Notes: a model not told the origin generated them from the sequence alone. A stretch of DNA of 64,000 nt from Solihabitans fulvus (GCF_008386585.1 NZ_VUOB01000041.1:124252-188251); one strand, 5' to 3'. Numbered from the stretch's first letter, positions 8,493-16,889 are shown. Translations and numbers: made by a program.

Positions 8493-8498
8493 TACCCT
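8493..8498 (+). promoter_or_regulatory. -10 box of rimO (leaderless)
   Basis: TACCCT (TANNNT) is 7 nt before the rimO GTG at 8506, with no ribosome binding site. It lies 27 nt after the rloB stop, so rimO would be transcribed independently of the inserted module. Confidence 0.45.
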
Positions 8499-8505
8499 GA
8501 GCGCC

Positions 8506-9951
8506 GTGTCTTCTCCCACCACCCCACGTCGCGTCGCCATGCTGACCCTCGGCTGCGCCAGGAACGAGGTCGACTCGGAGGAGTTGGCCGGTCGGCTCAC
8601 TGCGGGCGGCTGGGAGCTGGTGGACGCCGAGGCCGACGCCGGCGGGGCCGACGTCATCGTCGTCAACACCTGCGGTTTCGTCGAGTCCGCCAAGAAGGAC
8701 TCCGTCGACACGCTGCTCGCCGCGTCGGACACCGGCGCGAAGGTGGTGGCCGTCGGGTGCATGGCCGAGCGGTACGGCGCGGAGCTGGCCGAGAGCCTGC
8801 CCGAAGCCAACGCCGTGCTCGGCTTCGACCACTACCAGGACATGGCCGCGCGCCTCGACGACATCGTCGAGGGTCGCAGCATCGAGTCGCACACCCCGGT
8901 CGACCGGCGCACGCTGCTGCCGATCACCCCGGTGCACCGGCAGGCCGCCGCGCAGGACGTCCAGGTGCCAGGGCACGGCTGGGGTCCGCGCGTGCTGCGC
9001 ACCCGCCTCGACGACGCGCCGGTCGCCTCGCTGAAGATCGCCTCCGGTTGCGACCGCCGCTGCTCGTTCTGCGCGATCCCCTCCTTCCGCGGCGCCTTCG
9101 TCTCCCGGCACCCCGACGAGATCGTCGCCGAGGCCGCGTGGCTGGCCGAGCGGGGCGTCCGCGAGGTCTTCCTGGTCAGCGAGAACTCCACCTCCTACGG
9201 CAAGGACCTCGGCCGCGAGCTCGGCGGCGGCAGCGCCCTCGACCTGCTGCTGCCGCGCCTCGCCGCGGTGCCCGGCATCGACCGGGTCCGCGTCTCCTAC
9301 CTCCAGCCTGCCGAGACCAAGCCCGGCCTGGTGCGCGCCATCGCCACCACCGAGGGCGTCGCCGACTACTTCGACATGTCCTTCCAGCACTCCAGCGAGC
9401 CCGTGCTGCGCCGGATGCGCCGGTTCGGCTCCACCGAGTCCTTCCTCGGCCTGATCGAGCAGATCCGCGCGCTGGCCCCCAAGGCCGGCATCCGCAGCAA
9501 CGTCATCGTCGGCTTCCCCGGCGAGACCGAGGACGACGTCGCCGAGCTGGAGCGCTTCCTCACCGAGGGCAGGCTCGACGCGGTCGGCGTCTTCGGCTAC
9601 TCCGACGAGGACGGCACCGAGGCCGAGGGGCTGGCGGACAAGCTGGACGCCGACACCATCGCCGAGCGCGTCGCGCGGGTCTCCGCCCTGGTCGAGCAGC
9701 TGACCACGCAGCGAGCCGAGGACCGGGTCGGCGACGAGGTGGTCGTGCTGATCGAGCAGGTCGAGACCGAGGAGACCGACTGCACCGGCCGCGCCGCGCA
9801 CCAGGCCCCCGAGGTCGACGGCGAGTGCGTGGTGCTCGACGCCGACGACCTCGCGGTCGGTGACCTGGTGCGCTGCGTCGTCGAGGACTCCGAGGGCGTC
9901 GACCTGGTGGTCCGCCCGCTCGAGGTCCTGCCGCGAAGCGGACCGCGGTGA
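8506..9951 (+). CDS. rimO: Ribosomal protein S12 methylthiotransferase RimO
   Basis: Radical-SAM enzyme that adds a methylthio group to an aspartate of ribosomal protein S12. The 481-residue chain has the three family domains: an N-terminal methylthiotransferase domain with L-G-C-A-R-N-E-V-D-S-E and N-T-C-G-F-V-E-S-A (cluster cysteines), a radical-SAM barrel with the CX3CX2C motif at C182, C186 and C189 (G-C-D-R-R-C-S-F-C), and a C-terminal TRAM domain from about residue 400. Its stop overlaps the pgsA GTG (GTGA), so it heads a coupled rimO-pgsA-cinA operon. Confidence 0.95.
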   Translation: MSSPTTPRRVAMLTLGCARNEVDSEELAGRLTAGGWELVDAEADAGGADVIVVNTCGFVESAKKDSVDTLLAASDTGAKVVAVGCMAERYGAELAESLPEANAVLGFDHYQDMAARLDDIVEGRSIESHTPVDRRTLLPITPVHRQAAAQDVQVPGHGWGPRVLRTRLDDAPVASLKIASGCDRRCSFCAIPSFRGAFVSRHPDEIVAEAAWLAERGVREVFLVSENSTSYGKDLGRELGGGSALDLLLPRLAAVPGIDRVRVSYLQPAETKPGLVRAIATTEGVADYFDMSFQHSSEPVLRRMRRFGSTESFLGLIEQIRALAPKAGIRSNVIVGFPGETEDDVAELERFLTEGRLDAVGVFGYSDEDGTEAEGLADKLDADTIAERVARVSALVEQLTTQRAEDRVGDEVVVLIEQVETEETDCTGRAAHQAPEVDGECVVLDADDLAVGDLVRCVVEDSEGVDLVVRPLEVLPRSGPR

Positions 9952-10580
9952 GCGCCCGGGGCGAGGACAGCCCGTCCGGTGCCGAGGCCGCGGGGCCCGT
10001 GCCGACGGTCGTCCCGCTGCTGAACATCGCCAACGTGCTCACCTTGTCCCGGCTGGTGCTGGTCCCGGTCTTCCTGGTGACCCTGTTCGTCGGCGACGGT
10101 CACGAGCCGCTGTGGCGGCTGATCGCCTGGGGCGTGTTCGCGGTCGCCTCGATCACCGACCACGTCGACGGCAACCTCGCCCGCCGGTACGGCCTGATCA
10201 CCGACTTCGGCAAGATCGCCGACCCGATCGCGGACAAGGCGCTGACCGGTTCCGCGCTGTTCGGCCTCAGCCTGCTAGGCGACCTGCCCTGGTGGGTGAC
10301 GATCGTGATCGCGGTCCGCGAGATCGGCGTGACGGGCCTGCGGTTCTGGGTGATCAGGCACGGCGTGATCCCGGCGAGCCGGGGCGGCAAGGCCAAGACG
10401 CTGACCCAGGTCGTCGCGATCGGCCTCTACCTGCTGCCGATGCCGACCGCGCTGGTCCCGGTCAGGTACGTGGTGATGGGCGCGGCCGTGGCGTTGACCG
10501 TGATCACCGGGGTCGACTACGTGATCAGGGCGGTCCGGCTGCGGGCGCGCGGACGCAGGGCCGGGGTCGGGCCGGCGTGA
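9948..10580 (+). CDS. pgsA: CDP-diacylglycerol-glycerol-3-phosphate 3-phosphatidyltransferase
   Basis: Membrane enzyme that makes phosphatidylglycerophosphate from CDP-diacylglycerol and glycerol 3-phosphate, the committed step to phosphatidylglycerol and cardiolipin. The CDP-alcohol phosphatidyltransferase signature is complete: D74-G75, A78-R79, G88, D92 and D96 within D-G-N-L-A-R-R-Y-G-L-I-T-D-F-G-K. About five or six membrane helices surround it. The 210-residue length is normal. It overlaps rimO upstream and cinA downstream by 4 nt each. Confidence 0.94.
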   Translation: MSARGEDSPSGAEAAGPVPTVVPLLNIANVLTLSRLVLVPVFLVTLFVGDGHEPLWRLIAWGVFAVASITDHVDGNLARRYGLITDFGKIADPIADKALTGSALFGLSLLGDLPWWVTIVIAVREIGVTGLRFWVIRHGVIPASRGGKAKTLTQVVAIGLYLLPMPTALVPVRYVVMGAAVALTVITGVDYVIRAVRLRARGRRAGVGPA

Positions 10581-11086
10581 CCGAGCTGCTGACCGCGCTC
10601 GGCCTGTCCACGGACCGGTTGACGGCCCTGGTGGCCGGGCTGCGGGCCAGGGCCGAGACGGTCGCCACCGCGGAGTCGCTGACGGCCGGGCTGGTGTGCG
10701 GGGCGCTGACCAGCATCCCAGGGTCCAGCGCGGTGCTGCGGGGCGGCCTGGTGGTGTACGCGACGGACCTCAAGGCGACGCTCGCCGGCGTGGACGCGGC
10801 CCTGCTCGCCGAGCACGGCGCCGTGCATCCCTCGGTGGCCGCCCAGCTCGCCGAGGGCGCGCGGGACCGCTGTGGGGCCACCTGGGGCCTCGGGCTGACC
10901 GGTGTCGCTGGCCCGGACCCGCAGGACGGCGTGGCCCCCGGGACGGTCCACCTCGCCGTCGCCGGTCCGAACGGGACGATCGTGCGCACGCTGACCGAGC
11001 GCGGCTCGCGGGCGGACGTCAGGGCCGCGTCCGTCGCGGCCGTGCTCGAGTTGCTCGCCGAACGGATCCTTCCCCCAATGGGGTGA
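10577..11086 (+). CDS. cinA: CinA C-terminal-domain protein (nicotinamide-nucleotide amidase type)
   Basis: A 169-residue stand-alone CinA C-terminal domain, the PncC-type deamidase that recycles nicotinamide mononucleotide in NAD salvage. The core motifs are A-T-A-E-S-L-T-A-G-L (nucleotide-binding loop), G-S-S-A-V-L-R-G-G-L-V-V-Y, and G-L-T-G-V-A-G-P-D near residue 110. The N-terminal molybdopterin-binding-like domain of full CinA is absent. The GTG start overlaps the pgsA stop (GTGA), so it is the third gene of the rimO operon. An open frame continues upstream inside pgsA but is a shadow. Confidence 0.9.
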   Translation: MTELLTALGLSTDRLTALVAGLRARAETVATAESLTAGLVCGALTSIPGSSAVLRGGLVVYATDLKATLAGVDAALLAEHGAVHPSVAAQLAEGARDRCGATWGLGLTGVAGPDPQDGVAPGTVHLAVAGPNGTIVRTLTERGSRADVRAASVAAVLELLAERILPPMG

Positions 11087-11178
11087 TCATGATCCCGGTC
11101 GGTGCGGCCCTGAGCGGCCTTGACGCAGGAAAAGCCCTGTTGGGGGCGTCAGGACCGCCGAACGGAGGAATCTCTCCG

Positions 11179-11204
11179 GGAACATCTGGCGTTTCCCGCT
11201 CGTT
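11179..11204 (+). promoter_or_regulatory. ECF sigma (SigE-type) promoter of clgR
   Basis: GGAAC at 11179-11183, 17 nt spacer, CGTT at 11201-11204. This is the classic -35/-10 pair of envelope-stress ECF sigma factors. It lies about 90 nt before the clgR ATG, and the same boxes with the same spacing precede pspA. Confidence 0.65.
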
Positions 11205-11215
11205 CGCCCTTGGCG
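11202..11215 (+). promoter_or_regulatory. Putative ClgR box upstream of clgR
   Basis: GTTCGC-N5-GCG, the form described for ClgR operators in Streptomyces, read here as GTTCGC CCTTG GCG. It overlaps the -10 box of the ECF promoter, so ClgR could modulate its own gene. A second copy of GTTCGCCCTTG without the GCG half occurs at 11777-11787. Confidence 0.6.
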
Positions 11216-11293
11216 GACGTGTCCCGAACTCACTGCCCGTTGTCACAGTGGCTGGGTACCGTGGGGGCACGGCTGGCCGGAAGGAGGCGCGCG

Positions 11294-11737
11294 ATGACCG
11301 TGCTGCTACGCGAGGCGATCGGTGATCGGCTTCGTCATGCCCGCACTACCCAACGCCGCACGCTGCGCGAGGTCTCCAGGGCCGCCCGCGTCAGCCTGGG
11401 CTATCTCTCGGAGGTCGAGCGCGGCCGCAAGGAGGCGTCCAGCGAGCTGCTGGCCGCCATCTGCGAGGCGCTCGACCTGCCGTTGCACGACCTGCTGCAT
11501 CGGGTCGCCTCGGATATCGGCGCCGTTGAGCCGGTGACGAGTCCGGCGCCGCTCACCCGCCGTCCCGGCGTGCCGGAGCCCGCCAACGCGGGGTCGTCCG
11601 GGTCCGGCATCGAGAGCGGCCGGCTGGTGCCGACGCTGCTCGGCGACGACCTGTCCGACCTCCGGCTCCAGCCGATGCTCACGCACCGGCTGTCCGCGCC
11701 GATCACCCAGCCGCGCAACGCGGTGGTGGCCGCCTGA
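11294..11737 (+). CDS. clgR: ClgR-type XRE transcriptional regulator
   Basis: Helix-turn-helix activator of the Clp protease genes and stress genes in actinobacteria. The protein has 147 residues. The HTH_3 domain lies at about 10-65 (G-D-R-L-R-H-A-R, T-L-R-E-V-S-R-A-A-R-V-S-L-G-Y-L-S-E-V-E-R-G-R-K-E, L-L-A-A-I-C-E-A-L). The tail is proline/serine-rich and ends in A-A after V-V-A; an alanine C-terminus is typical of ClgR, which is itself degraded by ClpP. The ATG has an AAGGAGG ribosome binding site 7 nt upstream. Placed directly before pspA-pspM as in mycobacteria. Confidence 0.92.
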   Translation: MTVLLREAIGDRLRHARTTQRRTLREVSRAARVSLGYLSEVERGRKEASSELLAAICEALDLPLHDLLHRVASDIGAVEPVTSPAPLTRRPGVPEPANAGSSGSGIESGRLVPTLLGDDLSDLRLQPMLTHRLSAPITQPRNAVVAA

Positions 11738-11769
11738 CCTGGTGTGGCGTGTCTCACTGACGGCCGTCG

Positions 11770-11810
11770 CCCCACCGTTCGCCCTTGTCCGATCGGGTGA
11801 CACGGTGGGG
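11770..11810 (+). terminator. Possible clgR terminator hairpin
   Basis: CCCCACCGT at 11770-11778 pairs perfectly with ACGGTGGGG at 11802-11810. The 23-nt interior contains a partial ClgR box. No T-run follows; it could instead act as a protein-binding dyad. Confidence 0.35.
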
Positions 11811-11957
11811 TGACGCGACGTCCATGCTCGGCACCCGGCAGGATTGGGCGCGAGGTCGCCGTGTGGGTGCTCGACGTTGGTTCCCGGATGCCCTGACCCA
11901 GGGTTTCCCGGATATCTCCCGGGGTCGGTGGAAGCAGGGCGACTCACCTGACACGAT

Positions 11958-11983
11958 GGAACCAACACCGGTACCGGGTCGTT
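11958..11983 (+). promoter_or_regulatory. ECF sigma (SigE-type) promoter of pspA
   Basis: GGAAC at 11958-11962, 17 nt spacer, CGTT at 11980-11983: identical core boxes and spacing to the clgR promoter. It sits about 70 nt upstream of the pspA ATG. Confidence 0.65.
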
Positions 11984-12053
11984 GCCTGGTCGCGGCGACT
12001 CCGCGTATTCGAAGCGGGCGCACCCAGCAGCATGGAGAAGGCAGGCGGAGGAG

Positions 12054-12899
12054 ATGGCCAACCCTTTCGTGAAGGCTTGGAAGTACCTGATGGCGTCGTT
12101 CTCGTCGAAGATTGACGAGCACGCCGACCCGAAGGTGCAGATCCAGCAGGCCATCGAGGAGGCGCAGCGGCAGCACCAGGCGCTTTCCCAGCAGGCCGCC
12201 GCAGTCATCGGCAACCAGCGTCAGCTGGAGATGAAGCTGAACCGCCAGCTCGGCGACGTGGAGAAGCTCCAGGCCTCCGCGCGCCAGGCGCTTGTGCTCG
12301 CCGACGAGGCGCGGAGCAAGGGCGACGAGACCAAGGCACAGCAGTTCGAGAACGCCGCCGAGAGCTTCGCGACCCAGCTCGTCACGGCGGAGCAGGGCAT
12401 CGAGGACCTCAAGACGCTGCACGACCAGGCGTTGCAGGCGGCCGCCCAGGCCAAGACCGCCGTCGAGCGCAACGCGATGGTGTTGCAGCAGAAGCTGTCC
12501 GAGCGCACCAAGCTGCTCAGCCAGCTGGAGCAGGCGAAGATGCAGGAGCAGGTCTCCAGCTCGCTGCGCCAGATGACCGAGCTCGCGGCGCCCGGCAACA
12601 CCCCCTCGCTCGAGGAGGTGCGGGACAAGATCGAGAAGCGGTACGCCACCGCGGTCGGCTCCGCGGAGCTGGCCGGCAACTCGGTGCAGGGCCGCATGCT
12701 GGAGGTCCAGCAGTCCACCACCGCGCTCGCCGGCAGCGCGCGGCTCGACCAGATCAGGGCCTCGCTCAAGGGCGGTTCCGTGGCTGGCGAGGTGACCAGC
12801 GGCTCCTCGGCGTCGACCTCGGCGAGCGCGAGCATCCAGCAGGAGATCCAGCAGCGCGTCCAGCAGGCCCAGCAGAACCCGCCGGCCAGCCAGAGCTGA
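12054..12899 (+). CDS. pspA: Phage-shock/envelope-stress protein PspA
   Basis: PspA/IM30 family (the mycobacterial 35-kDa antigen). Such proteins polymerise on stressed membranes to limit proton leakage. The 281-residue chain starts M-A-N-P-F-V-K-A-W-K-Y, an amphipathic membrane-binding helix, then forms long coiled coils rich in Q/E/A/K to about residue 235, and ends with a flexible serine/glutamine tail. The ATG at 12054 follows a GGAGGAG ribosome binding site; an open frame to 11982 is not needed. pspM follows 7 nt later, so they form an operon under an ECF-type promoter. Confidence 0.94.
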   Translation: MANPFVKAWKYLMASFSSKIDEHADPKVQIQQAIEEAQRQHQALSQQAAAVIGNQRQLEMKLNRQLGDVEKLQASARQALVLADEARSKGDETKAQQFENAAESFATQLVTAEQGIEDLKTLHDQALQAAAQAKTAVERNAMVLQQKLSERTKLLSQLEQAKMQEQVSSSLRQMTELAAPGNTPSLEEVRDKIEKRYATAVGSAELAGNSVQGRMLEVQQSTTALAGSARLDQIRASLKGGSVAGEVTSGSSASTSASASIQQEIQQRVQQAQQNPPASQS

Positions 12900-12906
12900 C
12901 GTCGGC

Positions 12907-13722
12907 ATGGCGTTGGAGCCGAGACGCGGGGTGCCCGACCAGCTCGCCGAGCTGGTCGGGCAGCAGGTGCGCGGTCTCGTCTCCGAGCAGCTCAGGCAGA
13001 AGGTCTCCGACTGGCGCAGCCCGAGGGCGAAGCTGTTGCGTCGCCGTCGGCGCGCCGTTCGGGCGACCGCGACCTGGGGCACCATCGGCGGGGTCACCGG
13101 CGCTGGGGCCACCGTGCTCGAGGTGGCCGGCGGCCAGGCGACGTTCGCCGTGGTCGGGCTGTTCACCGTCGCGGGGGTGACCGGCCTCGCGACGGTCCGC
13201 GCCGCGATCAGGTCCTATCGGCTGCACAAGACGCCGCTGCCCGAGGTGCCACCCGCGCCCGTGCTGCTGCCGCCGGCCGGCTCGCTGGCCAGGGAGCCGA
13301 TGCAGCGGCTGGCCGAGGCCGAGGACGCGCTCGGCGAGCTGTTGCGGCAGCTGGAGTCGCCCGCCATGACCTCCGTCCCGGCCGACTCGGTCACCCAGGC
13401 CAGGGCCACCGGCGCCGAGGCGGCCGGCGCGCTGCGCGCGGTCGCCGGCCAGTTGCAGGCCGTCGAGCGGGCGAGGGACACCGCGCCGCCGCTGCAACGC
13501 GGGCCGCTGGTCGACGGCGTCCGGCGGTTGCGGGCCCAGCTCGACGAGGGCGTTGACGGCTACGGCGGCCTGGTCGCTGCCGCGGGCCGGGCCGTGGTGG
13601 AGAGCCGCGTGTCCGATCCGAAGCGGCTGCTGACCGACGCGACCGACCACCTCGCCGGCCTGGCCTCCGCGCTGCGTGACCTGTCGCCACGCGGCGGTGT
13701 GGCGCCCGACACCGCCAACTGA
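12907..13722 (+). CDS. pspM: Phage-shock membrane protein PspM-like
   Basis: A 271-residue integral membrane protein directly downstream of pspA, matching the position of mycobacterial Rv2743c (PspM), which binds PspA. It has a basic cytoplasmic segment (R-S-P-R-A-K-L-L-R-R-R-R-R near 40), two closely spaced hydrophobic helices (about 55-100), and a long alanine/leucine-rich helical C-terminal domain. The assignment leans on context plus general architecture; no catalytic motif is expected. A short hairpin with a T-rich tail follows at 13779-13800. Confidence 0.75.
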   Translation: MALEPRRGVPDQLAELVGQQVRGLVSEQLRQKVSDWRSPRAKLLRRRRRAVRATATWGTIGGVTGAGATVLEVAGGQATFAVVGLFTVAGVTGLATVRAAIRSYRLHKTPLPEVPPAPVLLPPAGSLAREPMQRLAEAEDALGELLRQLESPAMTSVPADSVTQARATGAEAAGALRAVAGQLQAVERARDTAPPLQRGPLVDGVRRLRAQLDEGVDGYGGLVAAAGRAVVESRVSDPKRLLTDATDHLAGLASALRDLSPRGGVAPDTAN

Positions 13723-13778
13723 TCCACTTCGTCCGGATCCGCCGTTACGTCACGTTGCGTAATGGTATTAGGCTGATT

Positions 13779-13800
13779 CCCGCCTCGACAGCGGGTTTCT
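13779..13800 (+). terminator. Terminator after pspM
   Basis: CCCGC (13779-13783) pairs with GCGGG (13791-13795), followed by TTTCT. Short but with a T-rich tail, about 57 nt after the pspM stop. Confidence 0.45.
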
Positions 13801-13895
13801 TCCGGCATTCGTGTGATTACCGGATAGTTATCAACGCCAAACGGCTACGACGCGTGGCAGGATTCCGGCAGAGACGGCTGCCGGGAGGGCATTGC

Positions 13896-15149
13896 GTGGC
13901 GTTGTGGACCGTGCACGGCGACGGTCGGCTGGTTGCCGACAGTGAGGCCGTCGCACCAGACGAGCGGCTGAGCTGGCCGCTGACCGTGGGTTTCGGCGCG
14001 CAACACCTTGTCGCGATGTTCGGCGCCGTCGTGCTCGTGCCCGTCGCCACCGGTCTGCCCGTGACCACCACGCTGCTGTTCTCCGGGATCGGCACGCTGG
14101 TGTTCCTGCTGCTCACCCGCAACCGCGTGCCGAGCGCGCTCGGCTCGTCCTACGCCTTCATCGCCCCGCTCCAGGCCGCGCACGAGCAGGGCATCGCCGC
14201 CCAGCTCGGCGGGGTGCTCGCCGTCGGCCTGCTGCTGGTCGTGGTGGGCATCGCGGTCAAGGCCCTCGGCGTGCGCCTACTGGAGTCGGTGATGCCGCCG
14301 GTGGTGACCGGCGGCGTCGTCATCCTCATCGGGCTCAACCTCTCGCACGTGGCCACCGCGTCCTTCCAGGTCCAGCCGCTGCTCGCCTGGATCACCGCCG
14401 GCACGATCCTGCTCGTCGGCGTGCTCGGCAGGGGCCTGCTGACCAGGGCGTCGGTGCTGATCGGGGTGCTGGCCGGGTGGCTGCTCGGCGTCGGCGTAGG
14501 GGCCATCGGCGAGGACCGGATCGACAGCCTGCGCGCGGCGTCGTGGTTCGGTCTGCCGGAGTTTCACGCGCCGGAGCTGCGGCCCTCGGTCACGCTGCTC
14601 GTGCTGCCGGTGGTGATCGTCCTGGTCGCCGAGACCGTCGGCCACGTGAAGGCCGTCGCGGCGGTGACCGGTGCCAACCTGGACGGCAACGTCGGCGACG
14701 CGCTGATCGCCAACGGCCTGTCCAACACCATGGCGGGCGCGGGCGGCGGCGTCGGCACCTCGACCTACGCCGAGAACATCGGCGTGATGGCCGTGACGAA
14801 GGTGTACTCCACCGCCGCCTACGCCGTCGCTGGTGTCGCGGTGGTGCTGCTGTCCTTCTCGCCCAAGTTCGCCGCGCTGGTCAACACGCTGCCGCCGGGG
14901 GTGACCGGCGGCGCGACGCTCGTGCTGTACGGGCTGATCGCGCTGATCGGCGTGCGCATCTGGCTGGACGCCAAGGTGGACCTGTTCCACCCGGTGAACT
15001 TCATGGTGGTCGCGGCGGCCCTGGTCGCCGGCGTCGGCAACCTCACCCTGACCGTCGGCGGCATGCAGCTCGGCGGCATCGCGTGGGGGTCGATGCTGAT
15101 CGTGATCCTGTACCCGGTGCTGCGGCTGCTCAGGTCAGCGCGCGATTGA
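13896..15149 (+). CDS. NCS2 nucleobase:cation symporter (uracil/xanthine permease)
   Basis: Membrane transporter importing a nucleobase, most likely uracil, with protons. The 417-residue chain has about 12-14 helices. Family motifs: F-G-A-Q-H-L-V-A-M-F-G-A near the start, and the substrate-site stretch G-D-A-L-I-A-N-G-L-S-N-T-M-A-G followed by S-T-Y-A-E-N-I-G-V-M-A-V-T-K-V-Y-S. The GTG at 13896 was chosen because GGGAGG lies 7 nt upstream; the frame is open to 13755. The 3' end overlaps the 3' end of convergent pyrD by 20 bp, so two pyrimidine-linked genes meet tail to tail. Confidence 0.9.
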   Translation: MALWTVHGDGRLVADSEAVAPDERLSWPLTVGFGAQHLVAMFGAVVLVPVATGLPVTTTLLFSGIGTLVFLLLTRNRVPSALGSSYAFIAPLQAAHEQGIAAQLGGVLAVGLLLVVVGIAVKALGVRLLESVMPPVVTGGVVILIGLNLSHVATASFQVQPLLAWITAGTILLVGVLGRGLLTRASVLIGVLAGWLLGVGVGAIGEDRIDSLRAASWFGLPEFHAPELRPSVTLLVLPVVIVLVAETVGHVKAVAAVTGANLDGNVGDALIANGLSNTMAGAGGGVGTSTYAENIGVMAVTKVYSTAAYAVAGVAVVLLSFSPKFAALVNTLPPGVTGGATLVLYGLIALIGVRIWLDAKVDLFHPVNFMVVAAALVAGVGNLTLTVGGMQLGGIAWGSMLIVILYPVLRLLRSARD

Positions 15150-16182
15150 TCCGGCGGATCAGGCCGGGACCCTGGTAGATGAACCCCGAGTAGGTCTGCA
15201 CCAGGCTCGCGCCCGCGTCCAGCAGCCTGGTCGCGTCGTCCGGCCCGAAGATCCCGCCGACGCCGATGATCGGCAGCGCGCCGCCCGTCTCCGCGCTGAC
15301 GAAGGCGACGACCTCGCGCGCCCGCGCGGCCAGCGGCCGGCCGCTGAGCCCGCCCGCCTCCGTCGCCAGCGCGGTGTCGCTCGCGGCGAGACCGTCGCGG
15401 CCCAGGGTCGTGTTGGTGGCGATCAGGCCGCTCACCTGGTGTTCCGCGCAGACCTCCAGCAGCTCGGCGATGGCCGAGTCGGTGAGGTCGGGGGCGATCT
15501 TCACCAGCAGCGGGGTGCGGCGGCCGCCCCTGGTGCTCGCGAGTTCCGTCGAGGTCGCCTGGAGTTCGCCGAGCAGCTCGCCGAGGGCCGTGCGGTCCTG
15601 GAGGGTGCGCAGGCCGGGGGTGTTGGGGGAGCTGATGTTCACCGCGAAGTAGTCCCCGTGCCGGTAGAGGGCGCGCAGTGAGGCTCGGTAGTCCTCGACG
15701 GCCTCCTCGACGGGGGTGACCTTGGACTTGCCGATGCTGATGCCGAGCGGGACGGGCAGCGGGCCGAGCCGGTCCAGTCGCGCGGCCAGGGCCTGCGCGC
15801 CGGCGTTGTTGAAGCCCATCCGGTTGATCAGCGCCTCGCTGTCGGAGAGCTGGAACAGGCGCGGCCTCGGGTTGCCCGGCTGCGGGTGCCTGGTCACCGT
15901 GCCGACCTCGACGAAGCCGAAGCCCATGGCGGCCCACGCCGGGATCGCGCGGCCGTTCTTGTCCATACCGGCGGCGAGCCCGACGGGGTTGGGGAAGCGA
16001 ACGCCGAACACCGTGCGAGCCAACGACGGCGTGCGCACCGAGACGGCTCGCTGGGTCAGCGACATCAGCGGCCGGGCCGCGCTGAGCCGGGCCAGCAGGT
16101 TCACCGTGGTCTCGTGCACCCGCTCGGCATCGCTGCCGTGCAACCGATACAGCGGTTTGCGGATGAGCTGCCTGTAGAACAC
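15130..16182 (-). CDS. pyrD: Quinone-dependent dihydroorotate dehydrogenase (class 2)
   Basis: Oxidises dihydroorotate to orotate with FMN and passes electrons to membrane quinone: the fourth step of pyrimidine synthesis. The 350-residue length and the N-terminal helical membrane-docking segment (F-Y-R-Q-L-I-R-K-P-L-Y) mark class 2. Motifs: N-P-V-G-L-A-A-G-M-D-K-N-G, E-V-G-T-V-T, R-M-G-F-N-N-A-G, the catalytic serine region N-I-S-S-P-N-T-P-G-L, K-I-A-P-D-L-T, and I-G-V-G-G-I-F near the end. It starts at GTG 16182 and lies 116 bp downstream of the Uma2 gene on the same strand. Confidence 0.96.
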   Translation of the reverse strand: MFYRQLIRKPLYRLHGSDAERVHETTVNLLARLSAARPLMSLTQRAVSVRTPSLARTVFGVRFPNPVGLAAGMDKNGRAIPAWAAMGFGFVEVGTVTRHPQPGNPRPRLFQLSDSEALINRMGFNNAGAQALAARLDRLGPLPVPLGISIGKSKVTPVEEAVEDYRASLRALYRHGDYFAVNISSPNTPGLRTLQDRTALGELLGELQATSTELASTRGGRRTPLLVKIAPDLTDSAIAELLEVCAEHQVSGLIATNTTLGRDGLAASDTALATEAGGLSGRPLAARAREVVAFVSAETGGALPIIGVGGIFGPDDATRLLDAGASLVQTYSGFIYQGPGLIRRINRALT

Positions 16183-16298
16183 GGTTCGCCTGACCCTCCA
16201 CTCGCGACGGTGTTTGGACCGCGCATCACGCTACTGGAGTGCGCCTGAGAGTCCGCGACGTGGGCCGACGCCGTTTCCGGCGGCTGTCGGGCCTGTGA

Positions 16299-16889
16299 TC
16301 AGCGACGCAGCGGCGGCAGATCGGCAGGGTCGAGGGTCACCGGCACGGGCGTCGCTGTGCTGAGCGTGGTCCTGGTGCCGGGCTTCAGCGTGGCCTCTTC
16401 GACATACGCGCCGCCCTGCAACCGGTGGACGACGATCTCCGGGGCACCCGCGCCCGCGGCCTCGACCCGCCAGTAGAACGGCACACCGGCGGCCGCGTAG
16501 CTGGCCGGCTTGGTCAGCCGGTCCCGTTTGGTGCTGCCGGGCGAGACGATCTCGACCGCCAACACGAGGTGATGCACGTCGAAGGAGGCGCCGATCGGCG
16601 GGATGTCGAGGATGGCGAGGTCGGGCACGAAGGCCTGATTGAAGCTGATCTTGATCCCGATACCGCTCACGACAAACAGATCGTCGCGGTCTGCGGCTCG
16701 CAGCGCGTCTCGCAGGATGTAGCGCAGCTCGTCGCTGGCGTACTGATGCTGACCGGTGGGTGGCGGTGTGATGGCGAACTCCCCGTTGATCAACTCCACC
16801 CTTGGCCAGTTGGACTCGGGAAGCGATTCCCAGTCCTCAACGGTGTAGCGGCCGTGTCCGTGCACAGCACTGCTCACGGTCGGCACCAC
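16299..16889 (-). CDS. Uma2-family (DUF820) restriction-endonuclease-fold protein
   Basis: A 196-residue member of the Uma2/DUF820 family, PD-(D/E)XK-fold proteins of unknown role. The core is conserved: R-V-E-L-I-N-G-E near 30, F-V-P-D-L-A-I-L (PD motif) and V-E-I-V-S-P-G-S-T-K-R-D (E-X-V motif), then Y-A-A-A-G-V-P-F-Y-W-R-V-E. Nuclease activity is inferred from the fold only. Two adjacent GTG codons (16889, 16886) could start it; AGGAAG is just upstream. A single gene without an obvious partner. Confidence 0.85.
   Translation of the reverse strand: MVPTVSSAVHGHGRYTVEDWESLPESNWPRVELINGEFAITPPPTGQHQYASDELRYILRDALRAADRDDLFVVSGIGIKISFNQAFVPDLAILDIPPIGASFDVHHLVLAVEIVSPGSTKRDRLTKPASYAAAGVPFYWRVEAAGAGAPEIVVHRLQGGAYVEEATLKPGTRTTLSTATPVPVTLDPADLPPLRR

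Larger units (their letters stand above)
11738..12053. other. clgR-pspA intergenic region (316 bp)
   Basis: No credible gene. It holds an inverted repeat after clgR (11770-11778 with 11802-11810), a partial ClgR box (11777-11787) and the ECF-type promoter of pspA (11958-11983). The transcribed leader of pspA would be about 65-70 nt and ends in a GGAGGAG ribosome binding site. Confidence 0.7.
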
